The notes beneath the pieces were generated by a model. The model was not told the origin of the DNA, ran no database searches, and saw nothing but the letters and a program-made list of their open reading frames with translations. Both the position numbers and the translations under genes were made by a program. A stretch of 21,654 bases of DNA from an uncultured Microbacterium sp. (GTDB lineage Bacteria > Actinomycetota > Actinomycetes > Actinomycetales > Microbacteriaceae). Where the stretch lies: contig CALKHM010000122.1 in NCBI GenBank assembly GCA_937988695.1, positions 1 through 21,654 on the forward strand. Direction: 5' to 3'. Of this stretch, positions 1-6,755 are shown in pieces (the stretch's first letter is position 1; every line of letters begins with the position of its first letter).

Positions 1-284
1 CGCTCGAGCAGCGCACGGCCCGCTCCCCGGCATCCGCCGAAGAACTGCACGCCTGCCTCATCGAGACGCGCGAACGCGGCTATGCCGTCGACGACCAGGA
101 GAACGAGCCCGGCATCAACTGCCTGGCCTTCCCCGTGTACCTCCTCTCACCCAGCGCTCCCTCCGGGGCGGTGAGCATCAGCGCCGTCGCGTACCGCACG
201 CCCCTCTCGGTGCTCATCGAGGCAGCCGACGAAGTCCGCGCCATCATCCAGGAGACCACCGGATGGCCGGACGCCGGCGCATGA
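1..284 (+). CDS. IclR-family transcriptional regulator, C-terminal part (5' truncated by window edge)
   Basis: The frame is open from the window edge (first full codon at 3) to TGA at 282-284, giving about 93 residues. The stretch GYAVDDQENEPGINCLAFPV is typical of the effector-binding domain of IclR regulators, and it is followed by the usual 'SISAVAYRTPLSVL' strand and a closing helix (EAADEVRAIIQETTG). The N-terminal winged helix lies outside the window. In this family the C-terminal domain binds a small metabolite, often a sugar acid or aromatic acid, and controls the adjacent catabolic genes. Here the next two genes on the same strand are an FAH-family hydrolase and an SDR dehydrogenase, which are its likely targets. 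The effector cannot be read from the sequence. Confidence 0.85.
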   Translation, partial: LEQRTARSPASAEELHACLIETRERGYAVDDQENEPGINCLAFPVYLLSPSAPSGAVSISAVAYRTPLSVLIEAADEVRAIIQETTGWPDAGA

Positions 285-359
285 GAACGCCCGAGCCCCG
301 CGAATCCCCCGCCGCCGCAAAGCGGCTCTTCCCTCCGAGAAAAGAGACAAAGGACAGAC

Positions 360-1220
360 ATGAAACTCCTTCGCATCGGTGACGCCGGCGCTGAGAAGCC
401 GGCGGCCCTGCTCGACGACGACACCTATGTCGATCTCTCCGACGTCGTGGCCGACTTCGACGAGGCGTTCTTCCGGGGCGACGGCATCGAGGCCGTGCGC
501 GGGGTCGTGGCGCAGCGTGCGGAGCAGGGCCAGGTGGAGAGCCTGGCCGGAAGGCGAGTGGGGGCTCCGATCGCACGTCCGCACCAGATCATCTGCGTCG
601 GCCTGAACTACTCGGACCACGCCGCAGAGACCGGCCAGGAGGTGCCGACCGAGCCGATCCTGTTCACCAAGTCGCCGAACACCCTCGTCGGGCCCAATGA
701 CGACGTGCGCATCCCCCGCGGCTCGACCAAACCCGACTGGGAGGTCGAGCTCGGCATCGTGATCGGCAAGCGCACGAGCTACCTCGACTCGGTCGAGCAG
801 GCTCGCGACCACATCGCAGGCTGGACCCTCGTCAACGACATCTCCGAGCGAGCATTCCAGCTGGAGCGCGGTGGCCAGTGGCTCAAGGGCAAGTCCGCCG
901 AGACCTTCAACCCCGCGGGCCCGTGGCTGGTCACCCAGGACGAGATCGCCGACGTCACCGATCTGGGCATGTGGCTCGACGTCAACGGCGTGCGCCGCCA
1001 GACCGGCTCGACCTCCACGATGATCTTCGACCCCTACATCATCGTCCACTACATCAGCCAGTTCCTGGTGCTCGAGCCCGGCGACCTGATCAACACCGGC
1101 ACCCCGCCCGGGGTCGGCATGGGCTTCCGCCCGCAGATCTGGCTGCAGCCCGGCGACGTCATGGAGCTCGGCATCGACGGGCTCGGCATCCAACGCCAGA
1201 GCGTGGTCCCGCCCCGCTGA
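360..1220 (+). CDS. Fumarylacetoacetate hydrolase family protein (2,4-diketo-3-deoxy-L-fuconate hydrolase-like)
   Basis: 286 residues, the usual length for bacterial single-domain FAH-family enzymes with a short N-terminal cap. The start ATG follows AAAGGA with good spacing. The cap (MKLLRIGDAGAEKPAALLDD) is followed by the core motif 'IICVGLNYSDHAAE' (78-90). Then come the metal-ligand motif WEVELGIVIG (E128, E130), VNDISERAFQ (D160), KGKSAETFNPAGPW (176-189) and NTGTPPGVG (245-253). These are the divalent-metal and carbonyl-binding elements of the superfamily, which cleaves C-C bonds in beta-diketo acids. Full-length similarity in style is to proteins annotated as ureidoglycolate lyase or 2,4-diketo-3-deoxy-L-fuconate hydrolase. 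The following SDR gene, 31 nt downstream, fits the second reading, because that pathway uses an SDR immediately before this hydrolase. The family is clear; the substrate is inferred from context only. Confidence 0.88.
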   Translation: MKLLRIGDAGAEKPAALLDDDTYVDLSDVVADFDEAFFRGDGIEAVRGVVAQRAEQGQVESLAGRRVGAPIARPHQIICVGLNYSDHAAETGQEVPTEPILFTKSPNTLVGPNDDVRIPRGSTKPDWEVELGIVIGKRTSYLDSVEQARDHIAGWTLVNDISERAFQLERGGQWLKGKSAETFNPAGPWLVTQDEIADVTDLGMWLDVNGVRRQTGSTSTMIFDPYIIVHYISQFLVLEPGDLINTGTPPGVGMGFRPQIWLQPGDVMELGIDGLGIQRQSVVPPR

Positions 1221-1251
1221 TCCAGCCCGCAACCCCTGAGAGGAACAACCC

Positions 1252-1926
1252 ATGAGAACTGCTGTCGTAACCGGAGGAGCGCGCGGCCTCGGCGCCGCGA
1301 CTGCCGCGAAGCTCCGCGAGAACGGTCTCCACGTGATAACGGTGGATGTCGCCGGCGAGGCCGACCTGCACCTGGATGTCACCGACGAGGCCGCTCTGAC
1401 CGCTGCTGCCGCACAGATCGGTCCCGTCGACGTCCTCGTGAACTCCGCCGGCATCGTGGGGCCCAACAGACCGCTTCTGGCCACCGACGCCGACCAGTGG
1501 CGGCACGTCATGGATGTCAACGTCCTCGGCACCGTCGCCACGATGCGCGCGTTCGTTCCCGGCATGGTCGAACGCGGATGGGGACGCGTCGTGAACTTCG
1601 CCAGCATCGCCGGAAAGGACGGCAATCCGAACCTGTCGATCTACTCGGCATCCAAGGCCGCGGTGATCGCGTTGACGAAGTCAGCGGGAAAGGAGCTGGC
1701 GACCTCGGGGGTGCTCGTGAATGCCATCGCACCGGCGGTCTTCGCCACGCCGATGAACGACGACACCTCGCCCGAGGTGCTCGCACACATCACCGGCCTG
1801 ATCCCGATGAAGCGCGTGGGCGATCCCCACGAGGTCGCCGAGCTCGTGGCGTGGCTCACCTCCGATGCGGTCAGCTTCTCCACGGGCGCGGTCTACGACA
1901 TCAGCGGCGGCCGCGCGACGTATTGA
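1252..1926 (+). CDS. SDR-family oxidoreductase (classical short-chain dehydrogenase, NAD-type)
   Basis: 224 residues, starting at ATG after GAGAGGAAC. The classical SDR layout is complete: nucleotide-binding TGGARGLG (7-14), Asp32 at the end of the second beta strand (which usually means NAD(H) rather than NADP(H)), NSAG (64-67), Asn90, catalytic Ser118, and YSASK with Tyr131 and Lys135. The C-terminal part (SFSTGAVYDISGG) is the usual closing element. At 224 residues it is slightly short for the class because the loop after the second strand is compact (DVAGEADLHLDV). It lies directly after the FAH-family hydrolase and probably shares its transcript. In L-fucose/L-rhamnose-type routes an SDR oxidises 2-keto-3-deoxy sugar acids before diketo-acid cleavage, which is the most economical reading. 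The real substrate is unknown. Its stop lies 12 nt from the convergent lyase stop. Confidence 0.9.
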   Translation: MRTAVVTGGARGLGAATAAKLRENGLHVITVDVAGEADLHLDVTDEAALTAAAAQIGPVDVLVNSAGIVGPNRPLLATDADQWRHVMDVNVLGTVATMRAFVPGMVERGWGRVVNFASIAGKDGNPNLSIYSASKAAVIALTKSAGKELATSGVLVNAIAPAVFATPMNDDTSPEVLAHITGLIPMKRVGDPHEVAELVAWLTSDAVSFSTGAVYDISGGRATY

Positions 1927-1938
1927 GCGAACGGCGCG

Positions 1939-3381
1939 CTATCTCGGAACGGCGTCGGCCAGCGCGGTCAGGGCACGATCGGCGGCATCGAGAACGGGGC
2001 CGAGATCGCGGTCGTCGTCGCCCGATATCCCTCCGCCCGCGTCTTCGAACGCGCGCGCGACCTCGTCGGGGACGAGTCGCGACAGGTCCCGCTGCCGCAG
2101 TGCCCGCACGGCCGTCAGCAGCTCGCTTGCCAGAACCACTCGCCACGCGCTCAGAGACCGCTCCAGCTGCGTGACCGCCTGCGGTGCGAAGGTGGCGTCC
2201 TCTTCCGTCCCGCGAGAGAGCACAGTGCTTCCGCTCGCGACGGGTGCGCTCGATGCGCGCATCTCCGCGCCGGCCGCCGCGGCGACGTACTCGACGATCA
2301 TGGTTCCCGACGAGCCCGTCGGTCCCGATGCCAAGAAGGGCTTCAAGCCGGTGATCGAGGGTTCGGACAGCATTCGCAGCCGAGAGATGGACAACGGCAC
2401 GAGTGCCGCCAGCGCGTTATCGACGCCATCGATGTCCAGCGCGAGGCGGATCTGGAAGAAGCCGGCGTGATGGGTCACCCGGACGACGTCGCCGTCGAGC
2501 GTGAACAGGGGGTTCTCCTGCGCGACACCGGTGAGAGCTTCGGTCGTCGACACCGCACGCTCCGCCGCGTCGCGCAATGCACCGTGCATGACCGCGAAGG
2601 CTCGGATGCCATACGGATCCTGCACTCGGGCAGCGACAGGATCGGCTCCGTCGGCGGAGAAGAGCGCGCGGATCTCGGATGCGACGGCGTGACACCCGGG
2701 GCTCACCGTCGCCGCTGCAGCGGTCTCGGACCAGTGCTGCGAGTTCGCGCCGACCGCTGCCGCCGTGAGGGCGAAGATGCGCACCGCCGCCCCGTCGAGA
2801 CGACGCAGCCGCTCGAGGGCGAGCGCCGCCCGGCCGATCGTCAGCGCGCTGCTGCTGAGAAACGGGAGCGCGCTGTCGGCACCCAGGGGCGGGATGGGAG
2901 TGAACGGCCGGCTCGCCGGAAGCTCGCCGACGAGGGTCAAGGCCGTGCGCGCCAAAGCCGACAGGTCGGCAGTCCCGACGCTTCCGGCATGTCGATGCAG
3001 CGTGGGCAGGGCGTCGAGATCGAGCATCATCGCCAGTCCGTCCAAGACATCCGGGCGGATGCCGGAGCCGACGTGGGACAGCTGACAGAGTCTGACGGCG
3101 AGCATCGCGCGCGTCTGCTCCGCCGGAAGCGTCGGCCCGAATTCGACCGCATGACTGCGCAGCAACCGCATGCCGTGATCTGCATCGTCGGCGTCCACGG
3201 CGATCGTGCGGTTGGCGCCCACCCCGGTCGTGCGCCCGTACACGGGTAATCCGCCGACGGCCTCGAGCCGCGCGTGGAGCCGCGCGACGGCGTCCCGCCG
3301 ATCATGATCGACCGTGACCCGACTTCTTCGGTCCGCGATCTCGCGGATTCTGCCGATGGTCAGCGACGTCGTCGTCTTCAC
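1939..3381 (-). CDS. Histidine/aromatic ammonia-lyase family protein lacking the MIO triad; ergothionase-type lyase candidate
   Basis: 480 residues from the GTG at 3381, chosen because GGAAGGG (3391-3397) precedes it by 9 nt; an ATG at 3414 would add 11 residues but has no good ribosome site. The HAL fold signature runs full length: YGRTTGVG (Tyr48, HAL Tyr53), RSHAVEFG (His77, HAL His83), QDPYGIR (Tyr257 and Arg260, HAL Tyr280 and Arg283), ENPLF (289-293), GLKPFLASGPTGSSG (345-359) and TEEDATF (Glu394, HAL Glu414). The MIO-forming site, normally GSVG-ASG-DL, reads GSVGTADL (133-140): the Ser-Gly is gone and the segment is one residue short. The MIO-supporting Asn195 of HAL aligns with Ser176. 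So the electrophile cannot form, yet the acid/base residues remain. Ergothionase, a HAL relative, expels trimethylamine without MIO. The divergent quaternary-amine importer suggests a betaine substrate. Activity is inferred. Confidence 0.85.
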   Translation of the reverse strand: MKTTTSLTIGRIREIADRRSRVTVDHDRRDAVARLHARLEAVGGLPVYGRTTGVGANRTIAVDADDADHGMRLLRSHAVEFGPTLPAEQTRAMLAVRLCQLSHVGSGIRPDVLDGLAMMLDLDALPTLHRHAGSVGTADLSALARTALTLVGELPASRPFTPIPPLGADSALPFLSSSALTIGRAALALERLRRLDGAAVRIFALTAAAVGANSQHWSETAAAATVSPGCHAVASEIRALFSADGADPVAARVQDPYGIRAFAVMHGALRDAAERAVSTTEALTGVAQENPLFTLDGDVVRVTHHAGFFQIRLALDIDGVDNALAALVPLSISRLRMLSEPSITGLKPFLASGPTGSSGTMIVEYVAAAAGAEMRASSAPVASGSTVLSRGTEEDATFAPQAVTQLERSLSAWRVVLASELLTAVRALRQRDLSRLVPDEVARAFEDAGGGISGDDDRDLGPVLDAADRALTALADAVPR

Positions 3382-3431
3382 AGGAGAGACCCCTTCCGCT
3401 TGTGCGCTCAGCATAGTACTGTGGCACCTGC

Positions 3432-3447
3432 TGAAAATAGATTTTCA
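3432..3447. promoter_or_regulatory. Palindromic operator candidate for the IclR regulator
   Basis: Perfect inverted repeat TGAAAAT-AG-ATTTTCA (7-bp arms, 2-bp centre) in the divergent space between the lyase and the IclR gene. A/T-rich palindromes of about this size with TGAAA...TTTCA arms are typical IclR-family sites. It is the most AT-rich spot in a GC-rich region. A TACTAT box on the minus strand (3413-3418) would place the lyase transcript start near 3406, consistent with the GTG start at 3381. No convincing -35 is seen for either arm. One site here could control both the lyase and the regulator-transporter operon. Confidence 0.6.
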
Positions 3448-3520
3448 ATAGGTGGTCACACGAGAGCTGAATGTCCTCATGGTGACCGCGTCCCTGAAGA
3501 GCGCACGACAAGGAGGTCGA

Positions 3521-4213
3521 ATGGCCGGCGAAGTGGAGAACACGCGCACGGTGGAGCGCGCCTTGCGACTGCTTGCGGTCGTGTGCGAGGCGGGCTCGCT
3601 GCCGATGGTGGAAGCCGCCCGACTGGTGGATCTGTCGCCCAGCACGGCGTCTCGACTCCTGAGGACCATGACTCGCCTGGGATTCCTACGACGAGATCAT
3701 GACAATTCGTATGTCCCCGGCGTCCGGCTGATCCAACTGGGCGCCCACGTGCTCAGCAACGACGAGCTCATCCGCCTCTGTCAGCCGATGATGAACGAGC
3801 TCGCACGAGGAAGCTCCGAGTCCGTGTATCTGAGCATCCGCGGCGTCAACGACACGGCCGTGTATGTCGCGATGGCAGAAGGCACCTCGTCCGTGCGGCA
3901 TGTCAGCTGGATCGGGAGATCTTTTCCGCTCGACGGGTCGGCTGCCGGGCAGGTGCTGCTGGGCCAATGCGGCCCGAGCGGCTTCCTGATCGAGTCCGAC
4001 ACGATCGAACCGGATGTCACCGCGATAGCCGCCCCTCTCCGCTCTGACGATCGGGTCCTTGCGGCACTCAGTCTGCTTGCGCCGACCTATCGCGTCGGAG
4101 AGGCCGACGTCCAGCGGCTCGGACGGCTGGTCGCCTCCCGGGCCGACGAGATCTCGCGCCTTCTCAGCACCACTCCCGGTGACGGCGCGAGCGCGCCGTC
4201 GCACACCCATTGA
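3521..4213 (+). CDS. IclR-family transcriptional regulator of the lyase/transporter locus
   Basis: 230 residues. The ATG at 3521 is chosen because AAGGAGGTCGA immediately precedes it, the strongest ribosome site in the window; the frame is open further upstream to 3452 but that stretch is leader. The N-terminal winged helix-turn-helix (about 8-70) has the IclR pattern TVERALRLL...SLPMVEAARLVDLSPSTASRLLRTM..LGFLRRD. The effector domain (about 80-215) shows RGVNDTAVYVAMAEG, FPLDGSAAGQVLL (136-147) and IAAPLRSDDRVLAALSLLAP (169-188). Members bind palindromes as dimers or tetramers and respond to a catabolic substrate or product. It is divergent from the MIO-less lyase, is first in the operon with the four ABC importer genes (41 nt to the ATPase), and overlooks the palindrome at 3432-3447, so it probably regulates both arms and itself. 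The effector is unknown. Confidence 0.88.
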   Translation: MAGEVENTRTVERALRLLAVVCEAGSLPMVEAARLVDLSPSTASRLLRTMTRLGFLRRDHDNSYVPGVRLIQLGAHVLSNDELIRLCQPMMNELARGSSESVYLSIRGVNDTAVYVAMAEGTSSVRHVSWIGRSFPLDGSAAGQVLLGQCGPSGFLIESDTIEPDVTAIAAPLRSDDRVLAALSLLAPTYRVGEADVQRLGRLVASRADEISRLLSTTPGDGASAPSHTH

Positions 4214-4254
4214 CTCTGCACAGACGACGCGGAAGTCGGATCGAAGGGCATCAG

Positions 4255-5331
4255 ATGATCAGCTTGCACAACGTGGAGAAACGGTACCCGGATGGGACGA
4301 TCGCTGTGCACGGGCTCAGTCTCGAAGCACCGACCGGAAAGCTGACGGTCCTCGTCGGTCCTTCCGGATGCGGCAAGACGACGACGCTTCGGATGATCAA
4401 TCGCCTGATTCCCCTGAGCTCGGGACGGATCGAGCTCGACGGGACGGACACGAGCCACCTCAAAGACGTGGAACTGCGTCGCCAGATCGGATACGTGATC
4501 CAGAACGCCGGGCTCTTCCCGCACCGCACGGCGCTGGACAACGTCGCGGCGCTGCCCATCCTGCTCGGTGCGAAGAGAAGATCGGCGCGCGCCGCGGCGA
4601 TGGAGCTCCTCGAACGCGTCGGGCTGAACGAGAGCCATGCCCATCGCTATCCGTGGCAACTGTCCGGTGGTCAGCAGCAGCGTGTCGGCGTGGCGCGCGC
4701 CCTTGCGACCGACCCGCCGTACCTGCTCATGGACGAGCCCTTCAGCGCGGTCGATCCGATCATGCGAGCGCAGCTGCAGGACGAGTTTCTGCGACTGCAG
4801 CGGGAGATCGGCAAGACCATCGTCATGGTCACCCACGACATCGACGAGGCATTGAAGCTCGGCGACCAGGTGGCGGTGCTGCGCGAAGGCGGCCATCTGG
4901 CGCAGCTTGCGACACCGCAGGAGCTTCTCGAACGACCCGGGAACGCATTCGTTGCGGACTTTCTCGGCGGCGGGCGTGGGTTCCGCGCACTCCAGTTCGC
5001 CGACTCCGACGTGTCTGCGACCGTGCATGCCGAACAGACGGTCCTGCTCGGTGAGGCACCGGCAGCGCCCGGATGGGAGGTCGTGGTCGACAACGCGGGC
5101 GCCCCTCTGGGCTGGACCGACTCGCGGGGGCCGATCCGCACCGAGGACATCGACGTCAGCGGCACGATCGCCGTCGTGAACGGCGACCTGAGGAGTCTGC
5201 TGGATGCGGCGCTCTCATCACCGACCGGACGCGGCCTGGTCGTGGACGGCGACGGCACGTTCCTGGGCACCGTGACCATCCAAGAGGCGTCGGATATCGC
5301 GGCCCGGCATCATCGCGGGATCGCAGCGTGA
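4255..5331 (+). CDS. ABC transporter ATPase, quaternary-amine (OpuCA/ProV-like) type
   Basis: 358 residues from ATG 4255, preceded by AAGGG; the frame is open upstream from 4210 but homologues begin at ISLHNVEKRYPDG. All ATPase elements are present: Walker A GPSGCGKT (35-42), Q-loop IQNAGLFPH (82-90), signature LSGGQ (136-140), Walker B YLLMDE (156-161) and switch His194. The signature region and the dimer contacts (LFPHRTALDNVA, PFSAVDPIMRAQLQDE) are those of the glycine-betaine/carnitine/choline importer group. The C-terminal third (about 245-358) holds a CBS-like regulatory region ending FLGTVTIQEASDI; it looks shorter than the two tandem CBS domains of OpuCA. The stop overlaps the first permease start by 4 nt (GTGA). 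It powers import through the two permeases that follow. Confidence 0.92.
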   Translation: MISLHNVEKRYPDGTIAVHGLSLEAPTGKLTVLVGPSGCGKTTTLRMINRLIPLSSGRIELDGTDTSHLKDVELRRQIGYVIQNAGLFPHRTALDNVAALPILLGAKRRSARAAAMELLERVGLNESHAHRYPWQLSGGQQQRVGVARALATDPPYLLMDEPFSAVDPIMRAQLQDEFLRLQREIGKTIVMVTHDIDEALKLGDQVAVLREGGHLAQLATPQELLERPGNAFVADFLGGGRGFRALQFADSDVSATVHAEQTVLLGEAPAAPGWEVVVDNAGAPLGWTDSRGPIRTEDIDVSGTIAVVNGDLRSLLDAALSSPTGRGLVVDGDGTFLGTVTIQEASDIAARHHRGIAA

Positions 5332-5987
5332 ACATCGAGGTGCTGTGGTTGCAGAACAACCTCGGCTGGATCGTGCAACTCACGCTCTCCCACCTCTATC
5401 TGTCGGTCATTCCCATCCTGATCGGCCTCGCGATATCGCTTCCGCTGGGTTGGCTCGCGCACCGCTTCCACGGATTCCTTCCGGTCGTGGTGGCCGGGTC
5501 TTCCCTGCTGTACACGATCCCCTCACTCGCGTTCTTCGTTCTGATGCCCGTGCTCATCGGGACAAAGATCCTCGACCCGGTGAACGTCGTGATCGCGCTC
5601 ACGGTGTACACCGTCGCCCTGTTGGTCAGGACAGTCGCCGATGGCCTGGATTCCGTCCCGGAAGACGCCGTCCAGGCGGCAACGGGCATGGGCTACAACG
5701 CGTTCCAGCGTCTGGTCCACGTGCAGCTGCCCGTCGCCGTGCCGGTGATCGGTGCGGGACTCCGCGTCGCCGTGGTCTCCAATGTCAGCATCGTCGCCAT
5801 CGCGGTCCTCGTCGGCATCCCGCAACTGGGGTCGCTGTTCCTGTCCGGACTCCAGCTCCGGCAGTTCCTGCCCGTCGTGCTGGGAATCGTCCTGTGTGCG
5901 CTCATCGCGCTCCTCCTGGACGGGATCATCCAAGTCTCGATCCGACGGCTGACGCCATGGGCGACACGAGATGGAGCAGCATCGTGA
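5328..5987 (+). CDS. ABC transporter permease, OpuCB/ProW-like (first membrane subunit)
   Basis: 219 residues from the GTG at 5328, which overlaps the ATPase stop by 4 nt (GTGA), so translation is probably coupled. Five to six hydrophobic segments are visible: about 23-43, 51-75, 85-105, 137-165 and 180-203. The cytoplasmic coupling motif (EAA loop) is EDAVQAATGMGYNAFQ (112-127) followed by LVHVQLP. The segment SSLLYTIPSLAFFVLMPVLIG is characteristic of the choline/betaine/ergothioneine importer permeases. A single-domain permease without a fused substrate-binding domain is the OpuCB arrangement. It pairs with the second permease, whose start again overlaps this stop by 4 nt. The transported molecule cannot be told from the permease. 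Confidence 0.92.
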   Translation: MNIEVLWLQNNLGWIVQLTLSHLYLSVIPILIGLAISLPLGWLAHRFHGFLPVVVAGSSLLYTIPSLAFFVLMPVLIGTKILDPVNVVIALTVYTVALLVRTVADGLDSVPEDAVQAATGMGYNAFQRLVHVQLPVAVPVIGAGLRVAVVSNVSIVAIAVLVGIPQLGSLFLSGLQLRQFLPVVLGIVLCALIALLLDGIIQVSIRRLTPWATRDGAAS

Positions 5988-6724
5988 ACTACTTGAGCTG
6001 GCTGTTCGATCCGGCGAACTGGACGGGCGTGAGCGGAGTGCCCGCTCAGATCCTCGCGCACATGGCGTATTCGCTGCTCTCGCTGGCGATCGCGATGGCG
6101 ATTGCGTTGCCACTGGGCATCTATATCGGTGTCACCGGCAGAGGGACCATGGTCATCGCAGGCATCGCGAACACCCTTCGCGCGCTGCCGTCCCTGGGCG
6201 TCCTCATCCTCGCCGTGATGCTCGTGTCGCTCATCTTCACGAACGACCTCGCGTACGAGATACCGGCAGTGCTGGTGCTCGTCATGCTCGGCATCCCACC
6301 AATCCTGACCAACACGTACGCCGGGATCCAAGCGACCGACCCGCTCGCCGTCGACGCCGCGCGCGGCATGGGCTACACCCCGGAACAGATCCTCTGGCAC
6401 GTGCAGGTGCCCTGCGCCCTCCCGCTCGTCCTGTCCGGCATCCGAAGCGCGCTGCTCCAGATCATCTCCACAGCCACCATCGCCGCAGTCGTCTCACTCG
6501 GCGGCCTCGGCCGGTTCATCATCGACGGCGGTGCCACAAGCAACTATCCGGAGATGATCGGCGGCGCAATCGTGGTCGCCGCCGTCGCCCTCGTCGTCGA
6601 GCTCCTGCTCGTCGGCCTCACGGTGCTGGTCGTCTCACCCGGCCTTCGGCGCGCATCGCAGCGCGCCCGTCGCCGGCCCGTCGAGCCGACCACCGCGACC
6701 ATCGCGATCGACCTCACGCCGTGA
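5984..6724 (+). CDS. ABC transporter permease, OpuCD/ProW-like (second membrane subunit)
   Basis: 246 residues from the GTG at 5984, which overlaps the previous stop by 4 nt and has GGAG seven bases upstream. An in-frame ATG at 5957 is possible but lies inside the preceding gene and lacks a ribosome site. Hydrophobic segments lie at about 27-50, 56-86, 92-112, 147-176 and 193-218. The coupling loop AVDAARGMGYTPEQILWHVQVP (122-143) matches its partner's motif. ANTLRALPSLGVLILAVML parallels the 'LLYTIPSLAFF' element of the first permease, as expected of a heterodimeric pore. The C-terminal tail is basic, then Thr/Ala-rich. Only 31 nt separate it from the binding-protein gene, so all four components are one operon. 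Confidence 0.92.
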   Translation: MNYLSWLFDPANWTGVSGVPAQILAHMAYSLLSLAIAMAIALPLGIYIGVTGRGTMVIAGIANTLRALPSLGVLILAVMLVSLIFTNDLAYEIPAVLVLVMLGIPPILTNTYAGIQATDPLAVDAARGMGYTPEQILWHVQVPCALPLVLSGIRSALLQIISTATIAAVVSLGGLGRFIIDGGATSNYPEMIGGAIVVAAVALVVELLLVGLTVLVVSPGLRRASQRARRRPVEPTTATIAIDLTP

Positions 6725-6755
6725 GCCAATCCGCATCTGAATAGAGGAAAGAACA

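Noticed and set aside
311..326. Small hairpin GCCGC-6-GCGGC between the IclR tail and the FAH gene
   Set aside because: A five-bp stem is common in GC-rich DNA, has no T-run and no supporting context for attenuation.
147..1625. Long minus-strand open frame opposite the FAH and SDR genes
   Set aside because: Shadow of two well-supported plus-strand genes; composition is Arg/Ala/His-rich without any family signature.
2467..3249. Plus-strand open frame opposite the lyase
   Set aside because: Antisense shadow; the minus strand carries a full-length HAL-type protein with many conserved motifs.
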